This document shows, piece by piece, positions 12,001 to 23,930 of a DNA stretch of 64,000 bases (its first letter is position 1; every line of letters starts with the position of its first letter). The DNA comes from Acorus gramineus (Eukaryota > Streptophyta > Magnoliopsida > Acorales > Acoraceae): NCBI GenBank assembly GCA_030737835.1, contig JAUJYN010000017.1, positions 806,001 to 870,000 of the forward strand, written 5' to 3'. Under the pieces are notes generated by a model. That model saw nothing but the letters and a program-made list of their open reading frames with translations. It had not been told where the DNA came from and ran no database searches. Made by a program: the position numbers and the translations under genes.

Positions 12001-12340
12001 TACAACTTTCATGTTTATGACATGATCAAATAATCTCCTCAACTATTCCGAATTTAGAGTCAAACATGGAACAGGGCTGCAGCCAGAATTTCCATCCCCG
12101 GGGTACACTTGGAAGAATACCCATAACTTTTACTACAAGAATCCAGTTGATCTAATTCCACTTCCAAACGAAAGCTAACTCAAAACTGGACGTCTCATAA
12201 TAAAATCAGAATTTTACCTCTTCATCTTGGATTTTTACAAAATCAAATCCAAGCGGCAAATTGGAAATACATAACTTACGAAAAAAATTATGTACTCAAA
12301 ATTTTCAAACAGAGCGCTCCAAAATGACACAGGCACAACA
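9078..12340 (-). repeat. 3' LTR of the minus-strand Tekay element
   Basis: It is 3,263 bp and, on the element strand, begins TGTTGTGCCTGTGTCATTTT and ends GGGGCGTGACA. It contains four CCCTCACCC modules (9625-9950) and conserved blocks near 9424-9482 and 10710-10770. A GC core of alternating GC/CA dinucleotides lies at about 10860-11400. Open frames across that core on several strands come from base composition, not genes. Confidence 0.92.
9625..9950. repeat. Four-unit CCCTCACCC module array in LTR
   Basis: Four units of about 80-90 bp each have the order CGGGTCGCTTCCGCCAACCCG-like hairpin, CCCTCACCCTCACCC, a GGGTGACA-like step and TATTGGGACT. Homologous arrays with four units are at 16505-16845 and 34610-34965, and two-unit forms occur in the other Tekay LTRs. 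Confidence 0.85.
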
Positions 12341-14814
12341 TCATCCCCCCCTTAGGAAATTTAGTCCTCGAAATTTAAGGAAACCCAAAAGGGAATACCG
12401 CAAGTATCATGCTTAGACCTTTGCTCCCAAGTGGTCTTCGCACCGAACTGGCGCTACCCACACACAAAATCAAAGGAACGGTCTTAGCGTGGAGCCTCTT
12501 CTCATGCTGGTTTCTGACCTCGATCCACTGCTCCACGAACGACAAATCCACCTCCAGAATGAGGCGGTCGAACAGAAAGACATGAGCAGGATCTTGGACA
12601 TAACGCCTCAGTCAAGAGACAAGGACGACGTCGTGGGCATAAGCCAGCGGTGGGGGGGAAAGGCTACATGACAAGCCACCTCCCCAATCCACTCAATGAC
12701 GAGAAACAGTCTCATTAAAGAGCCAACCTAGCTAGCCCCGAACGTCAAAACGGAGGATGCCCTTAAACCAGGACACTTCCTTGCAATTATGGTCGCCAAA
12801 CCCGAAGGTAAGCTTCTGGCGACGATGACCCGGGTAGCCCTTCTGTCGGTTCTGGGAGGTGCAGATGTACACCCTAACCAACCCGGCCACCGCGAGGTCA
12901 AACAACTAACTTATGGCCCCTCCAACTGGCGCTCCTCAACCGTCCCAACACAAGGGAGGTATGAAACTGCGCCTGTAGAGTGCCCTTCACCGATCCATCC
13001 GGGTGCTCGAATGGCAGTCGCTTGCAGGCATACCCCAACAAACGGGTGGTGCCTCACCCAACTGCCCTCACCATCGAGCACGCAGGCAATTAGCATGTCC
13101 TCCAAGGTCCGAATCGTCCTCTTTGACTGGTTGTCCATCGGCGAAGAAACGCTGTACTTAAATGGAGGCTCGCGCCTAAAGCTGCGCCACAACCTCAAAG
13201 TAACCCTCGCGTCTCAACCGAAAATAGCGCCGACTGGAGTGCCATGAAGACGAACAATCGCGAAGGTGGAAACCCACGTCAAGACGTCCAGAGACTCAAT
13301 CAGTCTGATAGGGAGGGAAACGCGGACTTAGTCAGTCGGTCGATGATCACCTAGACGGTGTCGTGACCCGAACGTGACATTAACGAGTCTGCAGCAATCC
13401 CTGATAACCCACTCCCACGTCCACTGAGGAATCTCGATGGACTGACGTTTTCCACGCAATGATGATTCGAACTTGCTGAGGGCATGCCAACTTGGGGAAA
13501 TCAAGGTCACCCACATCATCTTTTCATCACACCACAGCAACTCAACAAAGACTACCCCAAAGTAGTCCTCGGAAACCCAATAAAACTTTCGAGATCCACG
13601 AAGGCATCCGGCGCATTCGTCCACCCCGACGGCAGTACTTAAAACTCGTAGTGCCTGAACAGTCACGAAAGGCCATCTACGGGACGTCCAACTCTCGGAT
13701 CTCCAATTTGCGGTACCCTTGTGCGAAGATCGATCTAACAGCTTGACACTCGCTCCCAGAGCTGGTCAAATAGATCATCGATTCGCGGCAAAGGTAATTG
13801 ATCTTCTACCTCCACGGGGAGATCAAAACAACACCATGAACAATTAAGTTCAGAATCTGCTCCTCGAGCATGGCTGGCGCTCATGATAACACTTACACGC
13901 TAGGTAAGCCGCTCAACCGCACTTAATCCACAAGACACGCAATAAAGGGGTCGTCGAATCTCGACAATGCCTATGCGACGTCATCTATCTGATATGGCGG
14001 TCAAGTCCCATCACGAACGCTAGCATCGCGTCTCCTTATTTGCGACCAATGTGGGGCAAAACGCGACAGTATCTACAACTGTGCTTACATGCCGCCAGAG
14101 ATAGGCCGCTCATCACAACCATTGGAACTCCGGCATCCTGCACTCCATGGGCAGATTCATCACGGGGAGTCCATGCTTTCGTCATCATTTAGCAGCACTC
14201 TCCCGGTGTGGCCTCTACCTGGTAGCCTCCCAAGCCCGCTATCTCTGCCATATGGGCGCACCAACAAGCATAGCATCTGGGAGCACCTCGTAGGGCTCTG
14301 GCCTCAACCGGGCAGCTACAACACATAATGATTTATCGAAGCGACTCCAGATGCCACTATGGAACCCTGTCCACTAGCGATCGCCCACTGAGCTGCAATA
14401 GGACGCACCTGTTCCGATCGAACGCATCACCACACCCAATCGCGATGCGTCGGAGCAAACTGCGAACCCACCCCTCCCAGACGGAAAGGTAAGAACTGGC
14501 GCTGAGGTGAGCCTCCGAGTAAACTCCAGGAAGCTCTCCTCGCAAGACGGGGACCACTCGAACCGGACATCCTTCCGAGTAAGGCGGTTAAGAGGAACAG
14601 CTATCTTCGAGAGTCCCTCGTCAAGCTTCCTACAATAACCCGCCAAACTTGGGAAGCTCCGAATCCTAGCAGGGTTCGACGGCCTACGCCAATTCGACAT
14701 AGCAAGCGTCTTACCCGGGTCCACAGATATGCCTTCACCAGAAACCACTCAGCCCAAAAGGCCTTAACCTCTAACCAAACTCGCACTTGATCTCTCATCT
14801 ATCTGATGCTTCCA

Positions 14815-15475
14815 TGGCATCCCTTACCTGGGAAAAGAAACCTCGGGAGGGCACCATGAAATCCCGATATAGGATACCCCGACAACCAAACAAGGAACAC
14901 GAAGTACCCTAGCCCGGGTTCCAACGCCGACCTCACAAGGCCCCTTAATCCAGAAAGGAACACTGGAAGAAGACATCATTTAAAAGAACACCACTAACCC
15001 CTCCGGATCATCTACCTCTAGATGATCACCCAACGATGTCATTCAACATCCTTCTCAAGACCGGACCCAACCTCCGTGGGAATGGTCGAACAGCAATTTG
15101 GGTCACGAGTTGACGCGTCTTTGTCTCATCCACACCCTCACTCCCATCAGGAGACATATTGGGACTTTGGGAGAGACTTAGACTGCTCTCTACCCCTGGT
15201 CCACCGGTAGCCTCTCCCCGCTCCGTAGCTCGCCTGGTCCTCTGACCGGGAGCCTGTCTAACGCCGGGGCTGTACTACGCGGATCCAACGAAGGGGAGAG
15301 CGATTCCACGCTCGCGACACCATCCATTAATCCATTTCCGGGTTAGCCCCTACCTGACACACTCCCACGATCAGTACCCCTCCGACTGCATCGGTGGTAC
15401 CTACGGATGAGAGCCTCCTGCCAGGACGGCTACAACCCGGCCTCTTTAACTCGAACAACCACACTCATTACCGCT
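14815..15475. repeat. LTR-derived block inside the decayed interior
   Basis: Positions 15020-15475 match the old solo LTR at about 46525-47010, sharing CCCAACGATGTC, CACTCCCACGATCAGTAC, TCGGTGGTACCTACGGATG and GGATCCAACGAAGGGGAGA. Positions 14825-14950 match a different part of the Tekay LTR (CCCCGACAACCAAACAAGG). The two parts are in the opposite order to that in a normal LTR, so this is a rearranged insertion or recombination product. Confidence 0.7.
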
Positions 15476-15958
15476 CTGCAGCCTCTAGCTCCACCTCCCT
15501 CACTAGGGGATCCTGAACTCTCACCGCTGGAATCACCACGGGGACTGGGGGTACTTCGGGTACCACAGACGGATCTGCTACCAAGGGGACCTGTGGAACT
15601 GCATCACGGGCCGCCCTCAGCTCCCGGATCTCCCGCGCTTGCTCTACCAACGCTCTGGTCTGCGCCTCCAGTGCCTTGATCCGAGTCTCCACCGAATCCG
15701 CTATCCGAGCGAACGCACGTTCCCGTGCGGGAGGCTCCTGCGCCGATCCTGGCCTCACAGCCATGGACTCTCCAGTAGCATCCTCGCCTCTAGTAGGTCC
15801 GAAACCTCCAAAGGTCGAGAGGGACCATGTCCGCGCCGTCCTCCACGAGGAGACATATCAGCAATCCTAAGAAAACCAGACTCTAGGATCAGAATACCCA
15901 TATCAAAATCCTAGGACTCATCTCTACGAAAGAAGACCATTGGCTCTGACAGGACCAG

Positions 15959-15970
15959 GCTCTGATACCA
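15959..15970 (-). other. Primer-binding site, tRNA-iMet
   Basis: On the minus strand it reads TGGTATCAGAGC, complementary to the 3' end of plant initiator methionine tRNA. It lies 6 bp inside the 5' LTR. It is identical to the site at 49681-49692. Confidence 0.9.
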
Positions 15971-15976
15971 CCTTTT

Positions 15977-18900
15977 TGTCACGCCCCGGGCGTCCCCGAG
16001 ACGCGGCAAGTGTATATATAATATCAGAATCTACACAGGAGGTCAATAATATCATACACAAGCACAAATGCACACAGACAACAAAAGCAGGGCTGACATG
16101 ATATATACACCAAATGCGGATAACTAAAACTGAATCTGTAATCAAAACGCACTACAGACTCCATACATAATCACATGTCCCGTGAGAGCCAATATACATA
16201 CAAGGACACCAAATACAACCAAACGCGTGCCCAAGCACGGAAAATAATACATACTGGTACAAGGGATGCTGATAGTCTCTGCAACTCGCGGGACGTGGCG
16301 CTACTCCGCTACTGATGAAGTCCCTCGGGGAGCTCCTCCTCCAGATCCGACTCAGATGACACTGTAGAAAAAGATTATGCGAGGGGTGAGCCACACGCTC
16401 AGTGAACGGCACAACCCATGCATCACAGACAATATTGAGCACAACCAGAAAATCCTTATCCTCCACAACACATTATCAAGCCACAACAATGATATCAACA
16501 ACTCAAAGCCGTGGGTCGCTCGATCGCCAACCCACTACACCCTCACCCTCACCCTTCAATGGGCGACAAAGGATATTGGGACTGGCTATACCAAACCAGC
16601 GGGTCGCTTCCGCCAACCCGCTACACCCTCACCCTCACCCACAAGGGGTGACCAAGGATATTGGGACTAACTGCACCAAAAATCAACGGGTCGCTTCCGC
16701 CAACCCGCCACACCCTCACCCTCACCCTTCAATGGGTGACATAGGATATTGGGACTTACAATCCAGTGGGTCGCCACATCGCCGGCCCACCATACCCTCA
16801 CCCTCACCCTCAACAGGTGACATAGGCTCTTGGGACTGACTAGGCTGTTGGTCACCCTTGGTCCACCGATAGTCTCTCCTCACTCCGCGGTTGTTTGGCC
16901 ACTCCCATGTTCAGCACAGTCCTTCCTAAATCAGGAGGCGCCTACTACTGGGAGCCCCTGCACGGGACAACCTGTCTAACGCCGAGGTAGTCTCTACGGA
17001 TCCAACGAAGGGAACAGAACAGCCTATCCATCGCATATGATCCACTCGGATCCGCAGACAACACATCATAACAACACTAATGTTCTGAATTCCTCAGAAC
17101 CCACCAGGGCGCATAACTACGATGCGGGGAACATGCATAAGGTTATAACAGGGTGGAATATCGTTGGGGAAAGAAACTCGGGAGGGCAGCGTGAGTTCCC
17201 GTTATAGGACACCCCGACAACCAAACAAGGAACACGGTGTACCCTAACCCGGGTCTCACCGCTGTCCTCGCAAGGCCCCTCCCCTATAATATTCACTATA
17301 ACATGCAATTTAACTAGCATTTAATTTAATAAATAAACTAGTAGGGCACATGCATCGGCCGGGCTTCCTAACATGGAACCAGGGGACATGCTGCATGGCT
17401 CATATACATATCCTAAGGGTGCAAGTCCCTAACATGCAAGGTCTAGGGTAACATGCATTCTACAGTTTAATCATGCTCGCATGATATACACATTACAATA
17501 TGTCAATATTTATCCATGGTGCCCCAGGAGAGGTCGGTATACGCCCAAGTGCGTATAACACCTCTCTACTGGGTTGGATAACTCACCGGAATCCGGGTCG
17601 TCGCGCGACCGTTCGTCTAGATCTGCAAGACAGACATTCAATATGGTGAGAACAATGCATAAAATACCCAAAAATACATCTAAAATACCCAACACTCGGA
17701 TAAACGTACATACGGCCCGTACGCACGTGTATCGAGCATCCCGACTCACTCCCGAACCCACCGGGCAGCCGCACGCACGGCCACCCGCCCCGGGCGCACA
17801 GCCGAGCCTCGGCCCGCGCGCCAAGGCGCACTGCCGAGCCCAGCCCGCACACCCGGACACCACCGGCGCACTGTCGCACGCCGGCCCGCGCGCCCCGACG
17901 CACCGCCGCACGCACGCGCACACTCGCGCGCGCCCGCGCGCACCGCGCGTCCAGCCCATTGCGCCCCCGCGCGCACTGCACGCACGCCCCAGCACGCGCA
18001 CGCACTGGCCCCCAGCACCGCGCGCACTGGCCCCCAGCACCGCGCCCAGGCGCATGCCCAGGCGCCCTGCCCAGCACCCAGGCGAAGTGCCCAGGTGCCC
18101 TGCCGCGCGCGCGCACGCCCGCGCGCACCCGCGCAGACCCCCGCTGGCACGCCCGCTCGCGCCAGCATCCGCGCGCACCCGCTCCGCGCGCACCCGCGCA
18201 CTCGCGCGCACGCGCCCGCGCGCGCCTGCGCGCCCGACTGCGCCTGCCTGGGCGCGCGCCCGCGCGCGCACGCGCGCAAACGACGCCCAGACCGCGCCCA
18301 AGCCCTCTTAACCTCCTTTTAACCCATTCTAACCCCTCCCACACACCCCAACCTACCCAGCCACCATGCATGACCTTCCCAACACCCTTAAGCCAAAAAA
18401 GAATTAAGAAAAGGAGGGGAGGAGCTCACCTTGGAGGGGGAACAAAGGGGGATGTTCGGGGCCCTTCGCGCACCGAAACGCCGCCACCGAAACCACCACC
18501 ACCACCACCTCTCCTCAGCCTCCTCTTCAGCCAAAATCAGGGGGGGGGGAAAGCATGGAAAGGGAGAGCTTGAGAGAGAGGAAAACAAACAACCATCACA
18601 CATGCACCAAGAATCCACCACCACTTCCTCCTCCACCTCCTCCTTCTCTTTGGGGCATTTAAACAAACACAAGGGGGGCTTGAAGAGGTGAAAGAGAGAG
18701 CCTCAGATGAAGGTCGACGTGCACTTGGGAGGGAGAGAGAGATAGATGAGATATTTATCACCAATATCAAGGAAAATTACTAAGACACCCCTCACTCGAA
18801 ATTCTGCACAAGCTTCACTGGAACAGCCATAACTTCCTCGATACAGATCCGAATAGCTCAATTCCAAAACCGATGGAAAGATAAGAAGATTAACTACAAC

Positions 18901-19234
18901 TTTCATGTTTATGACATGATCAAATAATCTCCCAAACTATTCCGAATTTAGAGTCAAACATGGAACAGGGCTGCAGCCAGAATTTCCATCCCCGGGGTAC
19001 ACTTGAAAGAATACCCATAACTTTTACTACAAGAATCCAGTTGATCTAATTCCACTTCCAAACGAAAGCTAACTCAAAACTGGACGTCCCATAATAAAAT
19101 CAGAATTTTACCTCTTCATCTTGGATTTTTACAAAATCAAATCCAAACGGCAAATTGGAAATACATAACTTACGAAAAAACTTATGTACTCAAAATTTTC
19201 AAGCAGAGCGCTCCAAAATGACACAGGCACAACA
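15977..19234 (-). repeat. 5' LTR of the minus-strand Tekay element
   Basis: It is 3,258 bp and collinear with 9078-12340, with scattered substitutions and short length differences. It contains a four-unit module array at about 16505-16845, conserved blocks near 16320-16375 and 17580-17640, and a GC core at about 17740-18290. Confidence 0.92.
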
Positions 19235-19512
19235 CACACATCTCTCATACTTATTCCCAAACACAAATAATTTATGCAGGGGTATAGTTGTCATGTAAAA
19301 AGTCATAAACTCTTATCCATCTCTTATCTACCATTTATCCTTACTTTATCTAAGGTGAATCAAACAACAAAAAAATCAATTTTACGTTTCCCAATGAGAA
19401 TAACAGAAAAGACAACCAAACAAAAATTTAGCTATTCAGCATGGATTGTTATCTATCCTAGTATAGCTATCAAGGGCGAATAACCTTATGCCACACCCCA
19501 AACAAGGGGTAA

Positions 19513-20442
19513 GTACTTGTTTCCAAGGAGCTCATGAGTACAAGGCCTATGCCAAGTTGTCAACTTTATGAGATGGTTTCCAATCAATGTTGGATATCTT
19601 TATATGAGATAAAATCAACGGTTGACACATGTCCAAAAAATCTATAAAATTCATATGTTAAACATGTGAGAGAACACATGTTAGTCCTTGATTGAAGACA
19701 GACACAAAAACAGTCATTGGACTTCATCTTCAACTTTATTGAGTTAATAAGTTGACATGTAGCTTGCTATAAGAATTTTGATCAAGTTATTCAAAATTTG
19801 ACCAATTGTAAATTGATTTTGCACCCATCATAATGATACATGTTATTCTATCATTTTTAAGAATTGATCTTTTTTTTTTTCCCTCGGGTTCACGTCAACT
19901 TGGATAATCAAACATCAATAAAATATTTTAAGTCGTAATTCATGTTACTAATCGAGTTTTGGTTAAGTCAGCTAGCACCCCCATCTCCATAAACAAAGTT
20001 AGTGGATAAAACCCAAGGGGCACCAATCTTTAAAAAAAAAAAGTCTTAATCCATGTCAAATAAAAACATCTAATAATCATAACAAAAGTGACAGAATTAC
20101 ATGCATATCCTCTTGATCCAAAATTAACTAGGTTCACCCCATGGTCATAATTGTTGTTTACTACTTCGTTGCAGTCCACATACGTTTTGATTTTCATTTT
20201 AAAAATAATATATATGTTCATGATGTATATAATTTTATAAATAAGAAAATATGTACTCCAACAAATTGCATAAAATCATGTTTAAATAATGTGAAAAAAT
20301 TCAAACAAGATATATATTTTGTTGAACAACTATTAAGATACATGAAACTTAGGTAAGACTGTACCAAGGACCGTCCTTAACAACATTTTATACTAGATAA
20401 ATGTGCCTCTTTTGAAAGCCCCACAACCACTAACTCTCTCTA
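19513..20442. other. AT-rich DNA, no gene seen
   Basis: No convincing reading frame or repeat boundary was recognised. Short frames here have no family features. Confidence 0.35.
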
Positions 20443-21335
20443 ATGCAACTTAGACGGATTGGGTTCGGGTTGACTCCAACTCGATTATTCCAACCCGAAC
20501 CCAACCCGTAGTTAAAAAACCAACCCAACTCAAACCAAAAAACCCGGTTTTCCACTACCTATTTTATTGATATTCATGTGATTCTGCATCGAATGATCAC
20601 ACATATTATCCATTTAGATGGGTAATGTGGGATTACAGAATGAGAAGTATTAGCGTAATGTCATACTTTAGTCTTGCTTTCTTAATTTACATATGCTTTT
20701 TTTAAATAAATAAAAAATTATTTCGTCAAAGCAAAACGGAAACAATTAACCACTTGAAAAGGAAAAATCACATTAAATCAAGCACGAATGGGACTCAAAC
20801 AACAAATCTGAACCTGATTTCATGGATTAAAAAAAAAATCAAACCACACGGTCCACACATTTATGTATGTAAAAAAAGAAAGAACGAAGATCTTCTCCGG
20901 TCTTTCGAATCTCGACGGCGGCCTCCTTCCACCTTTGACGTCTTTGAACAAGGAAGATTGGAAGATTGATATGTGAAGAACAACCGAACAAAGAAGTGAT
21001 CAAAGAAAAGCGGGACAAAGAAAGAGAGACAAGTCAGAAGAGGCTATGAAAACTGAAAAGTTGCGGTTAGGGTTGGGGATTATGATACGTGGGTTTCTCT
21101 AAAACAGTGAACTGTGAAGATTAGATATCAAATTTGAATGGCTATAATCTTTTCATCAGTTATATTATTAGTTACAGTTACGAGTTGAGTCGGGTTGTAA
21201 GTGATGCCAATCCAAACCCAGCCCGATTTCTAACTTAATCTGAATTTATCAACCCGAACCGAATTTTTCAACCCAACCCATGTAAAAATTGAATTTAACA
21301 GGTCACGTTCGGATTAAATCCAACCTAAGTTGCTG
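20443..21335. mobile_element. TIR element, about 0.9 kb
   Basis: The left end is GCAACTTAGACGGATT and the right end is the inverted form (AATCC..CCTAAGTTGC). Both ends are rich in GGGTTCGGGTTGA / AACCCGAACC phrases, as in many plant non-autonomous hAT-like elements. The interior frame at 20754-20969 has a basic stretch (ESRRRPPSTFDVFEQG) that could be a captured exon, but no family is recognised. No target duplication was identified. Confidence 0.5.
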
Positions 21336-21418
21336 CCCTTCTAGTCTATATCCAGGGTGGAAACACACACCACAGTGGATAAAAACAGAAAACAAGAGAG
21401 GTTAGTAAGTAGTCCAGC

Positions 21419-22517
21419 ATGGGCTACTATGGTGTGTCCATCATCTATGCGACAATGGTGCTTGTTCTAGCCACAAGGCCTTCTTTTGGCAATGAGAGCC
21501 CGCCACCACCTTATTAACATAAACCTTGGCCACCATCACCTCCTCACTGCCACGAATCATCACCACCACCACCACCTGCCACCGCCTCGCCCAGTGCACG
21601 TCTCTAAGCCGCCTCCACCGAAAGCATATGCTCACCCGCCACCACCAAAGCCGATTTACAATCACCCGTCGCCTCCTTTGAAGATCATTTACACTTCACC
21701 ACCACAGCCGCTAAAGTCAACTTATGGGCACCCACACCCGCCTCTGCCGCCGCCAAAGATAAAATATCCGCAGCTACCACCACCTAAGACCAAGTGCCCA
21801 CACCCGCCGCCGCCACCATAGACCAATTACCCACATCTGCCACCACTGCCACCTAAGACAAAGGGCACCTACTGACCTACCCACCACCACGGCCGACCTG
21901 AGAAATAAATTTTTTGATTGGGTCTCGGCGAACTTTTAAAATGGGCCTAAGATATTTTTTAAAATTATATAGATTGTTTAAATATTACACATAATTTTAA
22001 TTAAGCTATAATTATTACAAAATAAATACACAATATTATAAAATCATTTAAATTATAATCTTCTACATTATCATATGCACATAAAAATAAATAAAATTAA
22101 TGAAATGGGAAAATTATTATAATTAGAAAAATACCTTTTGAGGGGAGCGACTTTATACTAAATTTTAGGGATATTAAAATTGAGAAAGTATTTTGAGATT
22201 GACTAATACATTTGAGATTGACTAATACATTTTTTTTTAATTGGATTTGATCGTTTATTTTTAAAATTCAATCAATCAAATGATTGTGGCCCTCCCTAGA
22301 TGGGGGTCAGCCCTAGGAAATTGTCTTGGCAGTCTTGCCCTAGGGCCGGCCATGAACACCACCACCACCGAAGACAATGTATACACACCCACCACCACCC
22401 AAGACCACCTATAACTATCCACCACTGCCACCGAAGAAGGAGCACGAGCACAAGAATCCTCCGCTGTCCAAGACTCCATACGTGCATCACCATCACCCAC
22501 CACCACCTTATAAGTAG
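21419..22517 (+). pseudogene. Extensin-like / proline-rich cell-wall protein gene, broken
   Basis: The ATG at 21419 opens a signal-peptide-like start (MGYYGVSIIYATMVLVLATR) followed by NESPPPPY. A TAA stop then follows at 21515-21517. After it, the same repeat language continues in another frame: KPPPPKAYAHPPPPKPIYNH, KIIYTSPPQPLK and PPPKTKCPHPPPPP. A last piece at 22360-22517 reads PPPPKTTYNYPPLPPKKEHE to a PPPPYK end. Extensins and related hydroxyproline-rich glycoproteins are secreted and cross-linked in the wall through Tyr and Pro-rich motifs of this kind. The gene is disabled by the early stop, a frame change and a 461-bp insertion at 21891-22351. The MITE at 22515 now supplies the terminal TAG. 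This is the only host-type gene seen in the window. Confidence 0.75.
21891..22351. mobile_element. Small TIR insertion in the extensin-like gene
   Basis: The ends are GGCCGACCTGAG and the inverse CTAGGGCCGGCC, flanking about 460 bp of very AT-rich DNA between two proline-repeat coding stretches. The termini resemble hAT-type non-autonomous elements. The target duplication is unclear because the flanks are CCACCA repeats. Confidence 0.5.
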
Positions 22518-22947
22518 GGCTGGTAAATGAGCTAAGCAGCTCAGGCTCGACTCAGTTAAAGCTCGTTCAAGCTCGTTCGATTAGATAAACGAGCTAAGCT
22601 TGAACAATTTTTAAAGCTCGGTTTGTAAATGAGCCAAGCCTAAGCCTAGACGAGCTCGTTTACTCAACATATAAAGGGGGAAAGAGCTGAGCCTGAGGCT
22701 GAACTTATGTCACTTTCACATGTATAAGATGTTGTGATTTGTGAAATGTGACTTCTCAAATGTTAAACAAGATTTTTTTTTAACGAGACTGAGCCGAGCC
22801 TTGGTTCGAGTTTCAGTTTGTCTTTTTAATAAATGAGCCGAGCCGAACTTCAACCGAGCTTTTCACGAGTCCAACGAGTCGAGCTTGAACACGAAATAAA
22901 GCTCGGTCCCAGATCAAAGCTCGACTTGTTCTGCTCGTTTACCCCTA
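22515..22947. mobile_element. hAT-like MITE with 8-bp target duplication
   Basis: It starts TAGGGCTGGTAAATGAGC and ends GCTCGTTTACCCCTA, which are inverted termini. The 8-bp flanks CTTATAAG are identical at 22507-22514 and 22948-22955. The interior is full of GAGCTCG/CGAGC phrases in both orientations. The first three bases (TAG) act as an in-frame stop for the extensin-like gene; the unoccupied site would read two codons further to TAA. Confidence 0.85.
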
Positions 22948-23880
22948 CTTATAAGGCTCATTAATTGAAATAAAGTAGTTCTCTCCACCATCTGCATCGA
23001 TGTAGGTCGACATGCACCACGAGCATTGGCGAAGGCAGAGTGTTTTGGTTAATTATCTTTTATGTATTGTTATAATGTGTGTTCTTTCACTTCTATTAAA
23101 AGTCTGTTATGGAGGGCTTTATTTTGTGATCCAACTTTGATATTTTGGACCTATTTTGGAGTTACGTTTGCGGTCCATAAAAATTGAGTCATAACTTGCT
23201 GTACAATATGATAATATAATATACATTACTCTATCACAGTGTATATTATATTATTTTACTGCATGAAAATTATTTTTTTATTTTTTTAAAAATAAACTAA
23301 TTTAATTTAATATATATTTTATTTTTGAAAAAATTAATTAAAGATACCTAAAGATACTTATCTATTAATCATTAATCGTTTGGATAAACATAACTGAATT
23401 AATAAATGAAATTTGTCCATGTATATATCTATTTAACCTGGACTGAGGACTCCCGTTTTTAAGCCGACTATTGCTTCCATTTCAAGCAATAAAGCATCCA
23501 CCATTATATTAGTTTTTAAGCAGTTGTTTCCAAGATGAGATGTTGGGAGGACTTGATCCAGCTAGCTAGGAATGTTCAACCCCTAATATAAAAATTTATT
23601 TCGAACAAAGCATGTGAAAATATTCTTTGAAAGGAAAAACTATTGCACTAATTGAATTTTGTGACATATAAATGAATCAAATTGAACAATTTACAAATCA
23701 AACTACACTTTAAACTGAATAGCCATATAAATCAAATTCTAACAATCCATAAATCGAACTAAATAAGATGAAAGTAAAATAAACCTTAGCATCAAATTCA
23801 ATTCAGCTCAGATCATGTAAGTCTTAAATTAAGCTTAACAATTAATAAATCCAAATAAATAACTCATGAATCAAACTGAC
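22948..23880 (+). repeat. 3' tail of the extensin-like gene, copy 1
   Basis: Begins TTATAAGGCTCATTAA (old coding end) and runs through GTAGGTCGACATGCACCA, GGCGAAGGCAGAGTGTTTTG and TCTGTTATGGAGGGCTTTAT. Copies recur at 23931-25860 and in part near 26200-26425. The rest is AT-rich 3' flank. Confidence 0.65.
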
Positions 23881-23930
23881 CAATAATTTTTTTTTTTTAA
23901 AGAATGTCTCATGGCGTTAACATGTAAGAT

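Larger units (their letters stand above)
12341..15976 (-). mobile_element. Decayed Tekay interior
   Basis: Read from the element's 5' end (right), the order is as follows. A gag start piece at about 15900-15468 shares GSAQEPP and ERAFARIAD with the 47755-57933 element. A block of LTR-derived DNA lies at about 15475-14815. Reverse transcriptase/RNase H pieces lie at about 14770-14100 ([26 protein letters not shown]). An integrase region lies at about 13700-12850 (TIRTLEDML). A polyprotein tail and polypurine tract finish it. It is a fossil with many breaks and no usable gene. Compared with the roughly 4.96 kb interior of the better copy, it is about 1.3 kb short despite the extra LTR-like block. 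Confidence 0.8.
9078..19234 (-). mobile_element. Two-LTR Ty3/gypsy Tekay element, decayed interior
   Basis: Termini are TG..CA with 5-bp flanks CACAC at 9073-9077 and 19235-19239, although the locus is CA-rich. The 3' LTR is 9078-12340 and the 5' LTR 15977-19234. Interior signals on the minus strand are a primer-binding site at 15959-15970 and a polypurine tract at 12341-12354. The 3.6 kb interior is short for the family. It holds recognisable gag, reverse transcriptase/RNase H and integrase pieces but is heavily broken (many breaks). The LTRs are far better preserved relative to each other than the interior is to the related element at 47755-57933. This suggests it was already defective when it last moved and used proteins supplied in trans. 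It is young by LTR similarity. Confidence 0.9.
8799..19509. mobile_element. Tourist-like (PIF/Harbinger) MITE split by a gypsy element
   Basis: The left end reads TAA|CCCCCCGTTTGGGGTG and the right end reads CACCCCAAACAAGGGG|TAA. These are terminal inverted repeats flanked by a TAA duplication at 8796-8798 and 19510-19512, the hallmark of PIF/Harbinger-type elements. The two parts (8799-9077 and 19240-19509) total about 550 bp with no coding capacity. The 10.2 kb LTR element at 9078-19234 sits inside it. Confidence 0.75.
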
